DNA of 64,000 nucleotides, taken from Coprinellus micaceus. Taxonomy: Eukaryota > Basidiomycota > Agaricomycetes > Agaricales > Psathyrellaceae. The stretch is taken from assembly GCA_951394405.1 (NCBI GenBank), contig OX596345.1, positions 1,302,001 to 1,366,000 of the forward strand. The letters run 5' to 3'. The notes under the pieces are model-generated. The model had not been told where the DNA came from. It was given only the letters and a program-made list of their open reading frames with translations, and made no database searches. The translations under genes were made by a program, and so were the position numbers. Shown here piece after piece: positions 26,976-38,447 of the stretch (its first letter is position 1; every line of letters starts with the position of its first letter).

Positions 26976-27751
26976 TTACCAGGCTGCTTGTCCCGTTCCA
27001 CAGCCAGCCAAGTTCTGACCTTGTGCATTCAAATTTCCTGGATGGGCTCCATGGGCGACTGCGCGTTCGCGCCGGAGGCGCGCCTCTTGCTCTAAGCGCT
27101 CTGCCTCGGAGAGTTCCGCTGCCTGGCGCTTATACGATTCAGCCTCACTGTAAGGAAGCATCAACTGCAATCAGAAAATTTCGACCAGACTGCGTGTCAG
27201 ATCGGGCATCTCACTATTGCTTCTGTTCCCCTTTGGCTTTGAGCGATTGGCTTCCGACTACGGATCCAACTGCAGCCTCTACCTTGCCTGTGAGGCGGCC
27301 AGTGCCGGCACCAGAGGAACGCCCACCATCATGATTGATGGTTGACGCAGGGGGAATTCCCTGAGCGTGGTGACCCTCTGTGAGAGCAGGGTCCCACTGT
27401 CGTATGTTCAGTTAGACCCTCTTTGCAGCGACTGTCAAGCATAATGTCGGCTCACGGTACCATACTGATCGCGATCGGTGGGGCCACATCCAATGTTGGT
27501 GGGCGACTGCTGCGGGGCAACCCCTCCAGGCCCTGAGGCCGCGGGTATGGAGGAACTACCGTAATATCCCCCCTGGCCGCTGAGGTGGCCGTGCTCAACG
27601 CCGGGTTTATACGAAGGGTCATGATGGGCATGGTCAATCATCTAAACTGCCCTCAAATTAGCCTAAGCTTGTGCTGGGTCTTTTAACAGGAACGCGCCTC
27701 GCGATTGTGACGTTCGTGCTCGCGTTGGGCGTCAGACTTGAAGAGTGGCAT
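26976..27751 (-). CDS. Small hydrophilic CsbD/LEA-like protein
   Basis: Fungal stress-type hydrophilic protein. Exon 1 (from ATG 27751) encodes M-P-L-F-K-S-D-A-Q-R-E-H-E-R-H-N; the next exon begins near 27641. A Gly/His/Pro-rich segment is followed by W-D-P-A-L-T-E-G-H-H, then S-G-A-G-T-G-R-L-T-G-K-V-E-A-A-V-G-S-V-V-G (the CsbD-like repeat) and K-A-K-G-E-Q-K-Q. A final exon has a charged helix A-E-L-S-E-A-E-R-L-E-Q-E-A-R-L-R-R-E-R-A-V-A-H-G-A-H-P. The first intron appears to start with GC (after R-E); with a GT donor the frame fails. The stop at 26976 is tentative because the family usually ends soon after G-A-H-P. Such proteins often respond to stress, but that is inference here. Confidence 0.65.
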
Positions 27752-27832
27752 TTCGTTTCTTTTGTAGATCTGAATGAGTTGCTTGGATTTGGAGAAGTGA
27801 GAAGTTGTTTTCCTGAGAGCTCTTGACCTCCC

Positions 27833-27840
27833 CTTTTATA
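27833..27840 (-). promoter_or_regulatory. TATA-box candidate of the CsbD-like gene
   Basis: TATAAAAG on the minus strand, 82-89 bp upstream of the ATG at 27751. This is a strong consensus, as expected of an inducible gene. Confidence 0.55.
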
Positions 27841-28869
27841 TGCCTCCGCGCGTTACGACGGATCCCACTGACGCAAAGATGTGGTAATAGTATTCCTGTG
27901 GAGAAGGTAAACGTCTTTCAGCCCCACACAGCCGCGCCTCCAACCCACGGTTCCGAGAGAGCTATGGAGGAGCAAGCCAAGCAACTCCACTCCTGCCAGG
28001 CCAGGAGTTCGTTCGGCCTCGCAGTCACTCCAGGGTCGAGGCTACCGAGGTACCTTTGGAGCTTCTTCAGGGCCCCAACCTGATGAAGGACCCGGCTAAG
28101 TGGAGTGCATGGCTCGAATTACGGAATTCCAGGTCTGTCGTCATCTGCTGTGGCCGGCGCTGTCGTTAGCCGAGGCCTGCCCTGAGGCTGAGCGCAAACA
28201 TGGACCCACCGGCCATCAGTTTGATCACCGAGGACTTCAACCTCAACCCCGACCTCCCAGGACCTGCGACGACGAAGCTTTAGCCAGCAGGGTTTCAAAA
28301 GCGATCGGAAACTGAAGAAATGTACAGGCTCCAAGAATTCCCAGTGTTTCGTACGAAACAGTCGGTTCGAATTAGCTTGTCTTCAGCGGTCGGCTTGATC
28401 ATGGTATCGGGTCCGACTTGAATTTCGCGATGAGCATGAGTCTTGCTCGCGCACAGCGAGCACCCACGCACATTGTTCGTGGACGCTCAGAGAGCACGCT
28501 GGAATACCCCGCTGTCTGGGAAAATTTGTCGAACCGTGGGGTCCCGCCTTTGTTTCCTATCCCTCGTGAAACAGACCTGACACTGTTGCAGAGACTGCAT
28601 GCTCCGAAAGGCTTCTTGACTGTCCTCATTCCAAAAACGTACGACTCGCACTACCGGCTGTACACGATCCTGACCGCTTGTCGACCAAGACACTGGCGGC
28701 TCTCTCGCGCGGTTCTGTGCCTGTTCTAGCGTGGCGCAGTGAAAACACTTATGAATGCTGGCTTTCATCTGCTTCGCCGAGGAACCATCCCTTCCAATCT
28801 CTCGCGCGACCACTTTATCTCTGCATCCGGGGGAAGCATCTACCTGGCTCCTAACTGATCGCTCGAACG
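27841..28869. promoter_or_regulatory. Divergent intergenic region, CsbD-like gene / GH12 gene
   Basis: About 1 kb. Overlapping ORFs at 28418-28813 on both strands have no family match. It should contain the GH12 promoter. Confidence 0.4.
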
Positions 28870-30260
28870 ATGAAATGCGGTCTTCCTAGAGCCGTTCTGT
28901 GGCTGTCGCTCTTGACGACCTCGGTGTTCGAAGTTGGAACTGCGCAAGTGATCCAGGGCGCCACCGAATGCACGGAAGCAAGGGGTTTTAATCTGTGTCA
29001 GAATTTAGTCTCGCCCGGTACGTGTTCCTGTGTGGGCTGCATCGCTCTCCAGGGTTCACCTTACCTGGAATGGCATTTCGCTATCAGCGAGTGGATCGAA
29101 TTATCAAACGTCTGCCGCGCTCCGTGCTGCCGCATTCACCATCGCCTGGTCGACCGAATACAACTGGGCAGGATCGGATGGCAAATCGGTGAAAAGCTGT
29201 ATGTTTTCTATCGTGTGTTACGTTCTTCCCAAAGCTGCGCTAACGCGATTTGTTGTACCCACAGTTGCGAACGTGGGGTCTAAAGCTGCCACTGGGCTTC
29301 AGGTGGGACCCCAAAATGCCTCATAGCCTTACCACGGCTTATGGAATTGCGATGATCTCCGTCCTCCCTGTTAGCTCAACCTCTTGCCTCTTATGACCAC
29401 ACTTTGGAACTGGGGGTATGAAGGTCAGGATAAAAGTCTCAAGGCGGTTGTTGCGTGAGTTGTTCGCCCACCTGGCGGCTCTCGCCTTACTTACACACAT
29501 TGCGTGGCCGTGTCCGAAACCCTTAGCCTCGACATCCTCATTGGCAGCGCGAAGCAGCGTGCCGCGACCACACCCGCCAAGTCTTTCGAAGTGTATGTCT
29601 TACACGGGCCCTTCTCCCATCCCGAAGCAACTATCTAACTGGATACCTCAGGAAAATATGGCTAGCGAATACTGGAGGGTACGTTTGAGCCGTTCTGGCG
29701 TGCTCCCGGTTCTGATCTGTCGGATATTTCATTCATTAACAGAGTCCAACCTGTCGGCTCCAAGACCGCTGAGGTTGAGTGCATCGCGGGATACGACTGG
29801 CATGTCTGGCGAGGCGTCGCCGGGGGCGTCCAGACCATTACATTCGTAAACCAGGAGCCCAATGAGCAGATCACTGAATTCGACGGCGACCTCACAGAGT
29901 TCATCTGTACGTCCTTCTTTTCATTTTAGGCTTCACTCCGCTGGTGACACGATCCCACCGCGCACCGTCGTTCCGTCTCATTATTCATCACATCTTGGTT
30001 CGAAGTGCTTATCGTGTTCTTTTCATTTGTCTACAACTCCAGATTACCTTACTGAGACGACGAAGATTCCTGAGACTTACGTGAGTGCAACTTCGGGTTG
30101 ATATGTTGGTGGAAAAGGGCAATCCTGATTCCCTCTTCGCACTTCACTTATCTGCGCACAGTACATCCAAAGTGTCAGGGCTGGAAACGAAGTCTTCAGT
30201 GGAGCTGCGCAGTTCTACTCTTCGCTTTACCAGCTCTGGGTCGAATTCCCAGGAGAGTAG
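28870..30260 (+). CDS. GH12 secreted endoglucanase/xyloglucanase
   Basis: Glycoside hydrolase family 12 enzyme, cutting beta-1,4-glucan or xyloglucan outside the cell. Nine exons: 28870-29017, 29088-29198, 29265-29302, 29375-29454, 29527-29592, 29652-29678, 29743-29906, 30043-30080 and 30162-30260, giving 256 residues. A signal peptide of about 25 residues ends near G-T-A-Q. Family marks: I-A-W-S-T-E-Y-N-W-A-G, V-K-S-F-A-N-V, L-W-N-W-G-Y, F-E-V-K-I-W-L-A-N-T-G-G with the likely nucleophile Glu, W-H-V-W-R-G, and Y-I-Q-S-V-R-A-G-N-E-V-F-S-G with the likely acid/base Glu. Several exons are very small (27, 38, 38 nt). No lesion seen. Against the better-known fungal enzymes the jelly-roll core is complete and there is no carbohydrate-binding module. 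Confidence 0.85.
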
Positions 30261-30376
30261 AAGGTTTCGGCGCCTAATGCAAACTTTCACCTATCACCTA
30301 TCACATCTCAGGTCTTATCACTCCAAAGTAGAACCGAATCAAGGGATAGCGTCGAGTTGGGACCTACTCGACCGTG

Positions 30377-30401
30377 CTGTACTGTACTGTACTGTACTGT
30401 A
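30377..30401 (+). repeat. (CTGTA)5 microsatellite
   Basis: Five perfect tandem copies of CTGTA, 116 bp past the GH12 stop. Confidence 0.9.
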
Positions 30402-30669
30402 GCAACTGGGGTAATCGAACTCTGTGGACTTTGGATCACGTAGGTAGGGGAACAAGGGTCATGAGGGCGTGAGGGAGATCAGGGGCAGGACCGATGACAA
30501 AGAGGCACAATGCGACATAAAGATATTATATAGAATGCAGTGAGGTGGGTAACCCGCTACCGCTTGTGCGTGTCGTGCAGCAGTGGGAGTGAATGAAATG
30601 CAAGGTGAGCATAAAGAGTGAGACTTGGGATCTTGAAAAAGGAAAAAGAGGAGAAATGCAACGAGACGG

Positions 30670-32820
30670 TCAGTACAGATAAGGAACCAGACACTCCGGT
30701 GTCAACCCCAAGGTCGGCGAGAAGCTCTCCACGCCCTTCTGCATCGGGGTCGTATAGCTCACGTAGAGCTTGAACCCCTTCGTATCGAACCCGCAGTCCT
30801 CCACCTTGAGCTCCCCCTTCTCCATGAGCTCGAGCGCCCCCACGACGTCCACACCAACAATTTCGCTGTGATCTGCGTATACAGACGCCTCAGGTCGCGG
30901 CCGCTTGAACGACATATGAACCTTGCGCAGTGGGGCGATCCCGAGTTCATACATGCCCTCGCTGCGTCTAGCACGAATGAAGTCGAACAGAGCATCCTCC
31001 GTGAATTCCGGTGAAAGGAACTTGCAGGAGAGGGTGCTCAAATTGGGGCAGAGGGTGTGCACTGACGGGCGATTGCTTCCGGCCTCAATGGTGACGCGAG
31101 GAGTAAGCTTGGCGAGGAGCGCGCTGTTGAACTTGGCGGATGAGGGGACTCGTTGTGCGTCGTATTGGTGCACGACGAAGGACCGGACGCGGGGGTTCGA
31201 CGAAAGGGAAAGGTGAACGAGGTTGGGGACAAGAGAGAGGGATTGGTGAATGTCATCTGCTGTGAAGCAAGGGTAGTCGAAGGTGAGCTTCTGAACCGTG
31301 GGTCCGCAAGTCTTCAGAAGTGTCACGAGAGAGGTGAGCTCTTCCTCATACGGTGGCATGGATGATGTGAAGACGACTTCCTGGAGCTTGGGGACTTCGA
31401 GTTGGGTGAAGAGGGTTGCAAGGGGTGCGCCCTCGTGAATGGAGAGGTGCTCAAGATGGTGGAGCGGGACGGAGGAGGGGAGTTCGTCGTCCTCGGGGCT
31501 GAAGTTGAAGCCGTTGGGAAGGGTGGAAGGGGAGAAGAAGCTGTTTTGGACGACGACGAGCCGGCATTTCACAAGGAGCGGGCAACTTGAAAGGAGCTTA
31601 AGCGCATCCGTAGGCGAGAATTCCAAAGTCCCGCCCTCGAAGTTTCTTGAAGCTGCGCCATCGAAGTAGAGCTCCGTAAGTTGCGACCAGTTGACGGGGA
31701 GGGATAGGGGCGCCTCTGGGATAAGTTTGAAGTGGAAAGAGGTCAACTTAGGTGCAGCAAGCAGGCCGTCGGTAGGTACTGGCCGATACCGTGCGAGACT
31801 GGCGGAGGGGGGTGATGAGAAGGGATTGCAGGTGACCTTGATGCGCTCAAGGAGAGGAACGGCATCCGCGGGGAGCGCCAATAGATCGCTGATGTGAGGA
31901 TGCGACGCGAGGACCTCGATTCGTTTCCACTGCCGCGAAGATGCAATGACGATATCCATGATGGATTTGGTCATGTCGTTGGCCACGTCCGCGTCCGCCG
32001 AGCTCCTTCGACCGGTGCCCTCCCACAGCGTAATCGAAAGCGAAAGCTTACAACCGGCTGCCCTCGTCAACCACAGTTTCACAATCTCCTTCCTCTCCTG
32101 CATCTTGTCCTCCCATCTCTGTACGGCGTTGGTAAACGTCTGGCATTCCTCATCGGAGAGCTCGGGTGGGATTGGGGTGGGGTAAGGGGGATAAGAGAAC
32201 GGCTTCTGTGGTCGATGAGGAATTGGGATGTGGAGACTTGCCCAGAGTCTAGGCATCTTTAGTGCAGCAGCCCTCCAGCCCCGACACACATGCGTCAAAA
32301 GGATAGGAGCCTGCTGACTCGACATCACCCCATTGTGCTTTGTTGGCAAACACCGAACGAAGATGCACTGAAGAATTTCGAGTGGGACCCGGCGAATTGG
32401 TGATAATACTGCTTCATGGTCGTCAATGTACTTCTGGTACGCCTGTCGTTCCCTTTGCAGACGTTCGAGCCTCTGGGTAATGCGGTTGATTTCCTTATCG
32501 ACTTCTTCAACATGGCCGCGCGGCTCGGACAGGAGGTCGCGGATGTGCACCACCTCACTGTCGGAGGGTGTGTAGTTGGTTCCGAGTCGGTTGGCGAATG
32601 GTGAGATTGGGACGTCCATGGGTGGAGGAGGGGCGGGGGTCGTTGACGACAGCGGGGAAATGGGGCAGAGCGAAGATGGGGGGCCTCCATCAGGGTTTGG
32701 GGTGTTTATGAATCTTTCGTGAGACGCGCCGTTCGACGGGTTCCAATTAACCTGGTACGGTCGAATCTTGGCGTCCCGAAAAGGAAAGTCGTCGGTGTTC
32801 TGTTGGCGCTCGGGTTCCAT
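30670..32820 (-). CDS. F-box protein with N-terminal coiled coil
   Basis: Intronless 716-residue protein of the large Agaricomycete F-box group, expected to act as substrate adaptor of an SCF ubiquitin ligase. Ser/Pro-rich N-terminus (1-85), then a coiled coil (V-E-E-V-D-K-E-I-N-R-I-T-Q-R-L-E-R-L) running into H-E-A-V-L-S-P-I-R-R-V-P-L-E-I-L-Q-C-I-F, the F-box start, with V-C-R-G-W-R near its end. The rest has leucine-rich segments (for example L-V-H-L-S-L-S-S-N-P-R-V) suggesting a repeat-type substrate-binding domain. The target is unknown. The start ATG at 32820 is the first in frame. Lack of introns is common in this fast-expanding family. Confidence 0.85.
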   Translation of the reverse strand: MEPERQQNTDDFPFRDAKIRPYQVNWNPSNGASHERFINTPNPDGGPPSSLCPISPLSSTTPAPPPPMDVPISPFANRLGTNYTPSDSEVVHIRDLLSEPRGHVEEVDKEINRITQRLERLQRERQAYQKYIDDHEAVLSPIRRVPLEILQCIFVRCLPTKHNGVMSSQQAPILLTHVCRGWRAAALKMPRLWASLHIPIPHRPQKPFSYPPYPTPIPPELSDEECQTFTNAVQRWEDKMQERKEIVKLWLTRAAGCKLSLSITLWEGTGRRSSADADVANDMTKSIMDIVIASSRQWKRIEVLASHPHISDLLALPADAVPLLERIKVTCNPFSSPPSASLARYRPVPTDGLLAAPKLTSFHFKLIPEAPLSLPVNWSQLTELYFDGAASRNFEGGTLEFSPTDALKLLSSCPLLVKCRLVVVQNSFFSPSTLPNGFNFSPEDDELPSSVPLHHLEHLSIHEGAPLATLFTQLEVPKLQEVVFTSSMPPYEEELTSLVTLLKTCGPTVQKLTFDYPCFTADDIHQSLSLVPNLVHLSLSSNPRVRSFVVHQYDAQRVPSSAKFNSALLAKLTPRVTIEAGSNRPSVHTLCPNLSTLSCKFLSPEFTEDALFDFIRARRSEGMYELGIAPLRKVHMSFKRPRPEASVYADHSEIVGVDVVGALELMEKGELKVEDCGFDTKGFKLYVSYTTPMQKGVESFSPTLGLTPECLVPYLY

Positions 32821-33855
32821 ATCAGGAAGTCTCGTATCACCTGGATAGACGCCGAATCATGTGCAGTTCGGGGCAACGTGTTTCTCCGACTCCAGACAGG
32901 CCTCAACCTTGGGCATCAGGGTTTAACTGAGGGGGCGTCTTCGATGCGTCGGAGCATACTTGAAATTCGACTCCTATCTGCTAAGTTGCGCCACGGGTGT
33001 ACTTCGGGAAGGCACAAGGATAAAAAAGGTCCTCGATAAAGCGAAGGGGTCGAATCTACTCAGTGGAAAAGAAGCTTTTGACTCCTAAAGCGTCAGTAAA
33101 AGTTTCATACAACTGGAGTAAAATGGAGTAGAACCTGCTGTAAAAGGTTGCCGATAACGAGCACGGCTGCGTCATTGCCACGCACCCGGGGCAATAGGGT
33201 CGTGTATGTCAAACGGAGGCTGGTCATCGTCGGGTATGGACACCCTCGGACGTAACGGAGTCAGCGGCAACTCTCGAACAGGCAAATCGTCCCGCTGCGG
33301 ATTCTAGGGCTCATGAGGCGCACATCCGCAGGGCCAATGTCAGTTTAGCTTAAAACAAGCTTGAGCCTGAAATGGGAACCGCCTATCATTAGCGAAGGAC
33401 TGAGTCATTTAAAACGAAAGGTACCGCTAGGTGTGTTCGAAGAGAAGGTTTTGCATGCGTTCCTACTTGGAAGGGGCAAGGTACACCCCAGGCCATAGCG
33501 GATCGATCACCGAAGACGTCGATAGATAGCTAGCTGCACCGCGCATGTAGCGTGGTTCTGCAACGATGGTGCGACAAGCCAAAACTTGCACCCCGAAAAC
33601 TTACCCTAAGCCATGAACTGTGTCCTGGAGAGATCGAGGTAGAGACTATACAGGACATGGTCGTGGTTCAGGATCAAGAAGCCTCGTGGGTCCCTGTAGG
33701 TTCTCGGAGCCAATGTTTGCCATCACCCCGCAGGACAAACACCGGCCAGTCGAAATTCTGGGCGCGTTCCGCGACAGCAGTCACCATTTCCCCGCCTTCT
33801 TCAAGTTCGTCGCTATACCCTCGCACACCGCGTCGGCGACACTCCTTTGGCAACG
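32821..33855. promoter_or_regulatory. Divergent intergenic region, F-box gene / mL59 gene
   Basis: About 1 kb with no recognised coding segment; expected to hold both promoters. Confidence 0.45.
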
Positions 33856-34654
33856 ATGGCGACGGCGACGGCGACGGCAGCGAGGAAGTCAGTAGAGACG
33901 TTCCTCTCCCGCGAAGCTCTCAACAAGGCCACCCACATCAAGCACTACGGTCCTCTCCCCAAGCTGAAGGGTGCCGCCGCGGAGGCTCTCGGGCCCTCAG
34001 CTAAACAGCTACCCAACCCCTTCCTTCCTCACCTAAACGTCAAGTCGAAACGATGGGCGCCCCCGAAATACTCACTCCGACAACAGGCGGTGCTTGTGAA
34101 GCAGGCCAAAGCCGCAGGACTGCTACATCTCATCCCTCCCGGTCCTAAAACCCCCATCCTCGATCCTACGAACCCGACCGTACAGAAGTACAACCCCCGG
34201 TTTGCCGCTGCCGCTGAGCGGGCGTTTAAGGCACAGGAGGCACGAACGGAGACGAAGCCGGGAAAGGCAACTCTTCCCGTGAAGAAGGACGCATCTTGGA
34301 CAGCTGGCGCTATGCCGAAGGGTAGCAAGATTGACAAGGCGATCTACTGGGAGGGTAAGGTCGACCTGAAGAGGAAGGCCGGTGCGGACCTGGGCACCAA
34401 GCTTTACGCTGGCAAGAGGCGTATGTTCAAGGGCCACCAATGGGAACGACTCAAGGAGGGCCGGGACAGGAAGAGGACGGTTCTCATGCGGGACATGGCC
34501 AAGAGGATAGAGGTCTACAAGAACGTGCGTTCCATGACCTTTCCGAAATTCGATACGATTACTGACCTAACCACTTCAGTACTACAAGAAGAGGCGTCCC
34601 GATCCTCTCAAGCCTCCCAAGACCACGCTCAAGGCTGGCAAACTCCCTTTCTAA
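33856..34654 (+). CDS. Mitochondrial large ribosomal subunit protein mL59 (MRPL25)
   Basis: Fungal mitochondrial ribosome protein of the 54S subunit. Exons 33856-34524 and 34580-34654 (55-nt intron) give 247 residues. The N-terminus is rich in Ala/Thr and Arg, as in a mitochondrial targeting sequence. Family marks: H-Y-G-P-L-P, N-P-F-L-P, W-A-P-P-K-Y-S-L-R-Q-Q-A, G-L-L-H-L-I-P-P-G-P-K-T, Y-W-E-G-K, K-R-R-M-F-K-G-H-Q-W-E-R and the basic tail Y-Y-K-K-R-R-P-D-P-L-K-P-P. The start chosen is the first ATG of the open frame. Confidence 0.9.
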
Positions 34655-35140
34655 CTGATACTATTACCCTCGACATAATCACACCTCGCTTTCCACTGCT
34701 ACCGTACTTTCCATTGAGCCCAATCCTCAGCCGTGCATTTATGAATGAACTTTCCGTAGCTTCGGAGTCCGGGTGCTTGTCCCTGGATTCGGCGTGTCGG
34801 CAAATCACGTGGACGACTGAACCTTGTCGCTTCGAGAGTTCGAACCTCGCCACCGACCCTAGTTTTGTCAAAACCTTGTTCAACTAAGAATGGGAATGGC
34901 ACCCTCGCCATCCTTTGATACGGAGATTTGCGATTCAACCGCGAGCACCGTTACTGACCATCGCCTCTCTGCGTCGAACCGTGCTAGACCAAGCCACCGC
35001 ATACGAAAACACAGCCCCCAGTACAAGTATAGAGAAAACTGAAAGTCGTGTCGTCAATAAAAAGTGTGTACAGTGAGTGGGTCGTAACATGCAGAACAAT
35101 ACACATAAAATACAAGGAAATGGGACAGAGTCATCACAAA

Positions 35141-36828
35141 TTACACTTTTCGCTCCCCATATGTCCGTACAGACCCAGGGCTACTGGCTCGCCCATCCTT
35201 CAAATCCCCATCCTCCAAATCCACGTCCATCGTCATCTCATCCCTATCCCTACTCTTACCCATACTCATCGGCGACATCATCATTTCATCCTCCCACCGA
35301 TGCTGCTCCGTCACCGTCGTGACCGTTATCGGGCCCATATGATGGAAATTCCGGTGGTTCTTCGAGACAGAGACACGTCCTCCAGAAAGGGTTTGTGGGA
35401 GGGTCGAGATCGCGTTTTTACCGTCACGGTTATTGCCATGGAGCCCGCCGTCTGGGTCGTCGGCGACCCAGCTACGGAAGAAGGCGTTCGAGGCGGTGTA
35501 GCCGCTGGGTCGAGCTATGGAATCGGCGCGGGCTACATGGGTCCGGATCGCGATGAGGCAGAAAACGATGCCTGAAATGGCGCAAGGTGAGTAAAGGTGT
35601 ACGTGAATCGTGGGCCGTCCAATTCAACCAGTGCCTTACTCCTGCGGAGATTGAACGGCCAGCGACGAAAGGGAGGAACAAACAAGAAGGAATGTGAAGC
35701 TCACCAGTGGTTGGACACAGGGCACCTTGGACGATCACCCCCGCTGGGTGGTTCAGGACGAACAAGATGATGATGATTGCCGTCTCAACGGTGTATATCA
35801 TCGCGCTCTCCACGATAATCCGGATGACGCCCATAAGGTTGAGGCCCGCAGAGATTTGGAGACCAGACCGCACGGTCTCCCGGTGCTGCTTGTAGATTTT
35901 CCAAGAAATGAGGCCGGTGGTCAAGACGTTTTGGGCGAGGTTCAGGGGGAAGGTGATGTAGAAGATAGGGAGGATTTGTTCCATCGTGAATTTCTCTGGG
36001 TGTTGGAACCAGTACCAGTTGACGAAAGTTGTACCTGTATTCCAAAAAGAACAAAAGAAGGGGCATAGTTAGAATATGTTTGTCTCTAAGGGGCTTTGGA
36101 TGGCGACGCGAGCATTCTGCGTGTACGAACCTATGCTGCCGATGAGGAGGATAGTTGGGGCGACAATCACCCATTTGTTCCTTCTCCAAATCAAGAAGCA
36201 GCGGTAAATCTACGGTTTCCAGATCATTGAGGAGAGCTTGGGTTGGATCGCGGATAGTGGACTTACCACGAGGTAGTCCCCCAGCCAGGTCGTGAGCGCC
36301 TGAAGGATAAGGTGGGCGTAGTTATCCCACCACGTGTAATTTTGGAAGTACACGAATGGTGCGGGAGGGGAATAGAGCAACGCGTACGCTCGGATGAGTC
36401 GGGATATTGAAGTTACTATTTAGTCCGTTCATGGTTAGGCCGGGTCGTAGTATGAAGTGTGCTGTGGTCGAGACTCACCATTATGAATTGTGGCCAGTAG
36501 AAAGATCAATATCGACACGACCATGAATATTCGTGAAGCTGTAGTCTCTGCTGGCCGCTTTTTTATCATGATTCTCATCGTCGACAGAAACATGGCACAG
36601 TAAAGGCCTGTTGGCGAGTTAGCCGATGATTCAGTGTCTTAAGCACCCGAGGAACGTCACCATAGATGATTGCCTAGAGGAAGTCCAATTAGCTTCAACG
36701 CAGTTGGAAAGGTCTACCCGACTAACCTCAACCCAGAATGCAACTGGGTAGTACATTTGGTACTTCCGATTGAGGTCATCGATATAGGCCTGGAACTTTG
36801 CCTGTTCCTCAGGAGAGAGGGCGTCCAT
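35141..36828 (-). CDS. Seven-TM membrane protein, Agaricomycete-specific family (copy B)
   Basis: Paralogue of copy A (25244-26625), opposite strand, function unknown. Starts M-D-A-L-S-P-E-E-Q at 36828; exon 1 ends at 36727 after A-F-W-V-E with a GT donor. A tiny second exon (A-I-I-Y-G) follows, then G-L-Y-C-A-M-F-L, F-L-L-A-T-I-H-N, W-W-D-N-Y-A-H-L, Y-R-C-F-L-I-W, V-N-W-Y-W-F-Q-H-P, F-P-L-N-L-A-Q-N-V-L-T-T-G-L-I and V-I-R-I-I-V-E-S-A-M-I-Y. The C-terminal tail shares P-I-T-V-T-T-V-T-E-Q-H with copy A, then continues into a longer acidic end. The intron between the A-I-I-Y-G exon and G-L-Y is absent from copy A. The shared tail motif points to a functional intracellular site. Confidence 0.8.
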
Positions 36829-38447
36829 CGTTGCAAAGATCCGGGCACATTCAAGTCAACTCGAGCGCCCAGTCGGTTGAGTCGATGGGTATAACTTGGG
36901 CGAAAGGGGGGGAAGGGAGGGAGAGCGGCAGGAGAGAAAGGGCAAACGAAAGAAGGGAAGGGACGCTTAAGAATCAAGTAGAAGACATGCTATGTCTCCC
37001 GTCTTCGGCATTTATCTAGTACCGTCGGAATCTTTGGTGTGGAGTCAAAGGTTAACTTCTGTGAAGTTGGGAAGCCGGGTTAACTGCAGGAGGTTCTAGC
37101 TGGGGGACACTTTTGACGAAAGGGGTAATGGGGGCATCCCACCAAAAGTCTTTTCATCCGTTGCTCGGACACTGTGAAGGAGGCAACAAATTAAGGTAAG
37201 TACGTGAAGGGAACTACGGAGGTATAAATTACTTACTCACCGGGCTTGTTTTTGATTCAGGTATCAGGATACCACCCGAGGCCTGTTCTCGTCACTGATC
37301 ATCGCAAGCCTTCGAGGCTTGTCGATTTCAGCAGCATCCGAAAGATCCCTCGAGCGGCGAGTTTCTCCCTCGGAGTCGACCGTGAATTGGCCCGTAACAT
37401 GACTGCCAAAAGGAAGACAGGCCTCTCCGCAGAAAATCCGATGGGCCAGGCAAACCCAAACAAATACCCCGCACAGTGACTACAGAACCGGAGAAGCATT
37501 GACAGAAGCCTATGGGGAAGCAGCTGTTTAGCCGCAGTTAAGTATTGACCGTCCGACTCCAGCAATTGGTGGGGGATGCCGTGAAGGGCTTCTGTCGCTT
37601 CCGAGGGTCATCTGGCAGGTGTGGCTTTATGAAACTGCTGGAAGTTGGGAAGCCTCGGGTTAATGCCCTCATCACTGGTGCGGGTTGTTTCGGTATTCCG
37701 CACTACGAAAGCTGTATGGTCTTGTGGCCCTTGTCACTCGCAATTTGGGTACTGATTGTGTTTCGAACATTCGCGCGACCAAAGACCGCACTCAGGTGCC
37801 ATGGGTGTACCACCGAAAAAGGTGGGAGAAAAACGATTGATTGCTTGGTTCTTCGACAAGCGTGAAGAGACCGTTGAAGTTATGTCATGCCTACGCACAA
37901 GGGAATACTGTTGAAAGGTACCGTCAGGCAGAAGAACAACTCACCGGCGCCAATGATGTCGTCTCGATCCCGTTGAAAGGAAGACATGCGTGGAGTTGCA
38001 CGTTTTTTCGGGTTCCGTAACGGGATCCAACACCCCAGACTCCTCTTGTTCATCATAGACAGAACGATTCTCTTCTCCTATCTAGAGGATGATTCACGAG
38101 AGTATCTTGTTCCTCAGTCATCCCAACACTTGATAGCATTGTCTGGCTGGAACGATTTGCTAGAAAAGGTGAGGAATCTGAGACACCATCCCAGAGGTAG
38201 CCTCTCCATCTGTTACAAGAATCCAAACCTTTCGGGGTCACCAAAATGGGTTTGGGACAAGCGACAAAATGCGGTTCAAGTCCAATCTGGGCACGCCAAT
38301 CGTGGGTGATGGCTGACTAAGCGATGGGTTCCAGCTCCGCCTGGGATTGCCCCATTCATACCGCACCTCACTCTCAACCACCACCTCTCACATCTACCAT
38401 CTACTCCCCCGTCTTCGTTCCTGTATCTTTCCCAACACAGCTCAATA
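36829..38447. other. Intergenic, diverged short direct repeat
   Basis: About 1.6 kb between divergently transcribed genes. It includes two near-copies of GAAGTTGGGAAGCC followed by GGGTTAA, at 37063-37084 and 37641-37664. No ORF matches a family. Confidence 0.4.

Noticed and set aside
26747..27028. 94-codon minus-strand ORF overlapping the CsbD-like gene end
   Set aside because: Out of frame with the recognised protein, and lies in what is most likely its 3' untranslated region.
34800..34890. GGTTCGAA-type T-loop string (tRNA-like), just after the mL59 stop
   Set aside because: The T-stem has a mismatch on either strand and no acceptor stem or D-arm can be paired nearby.
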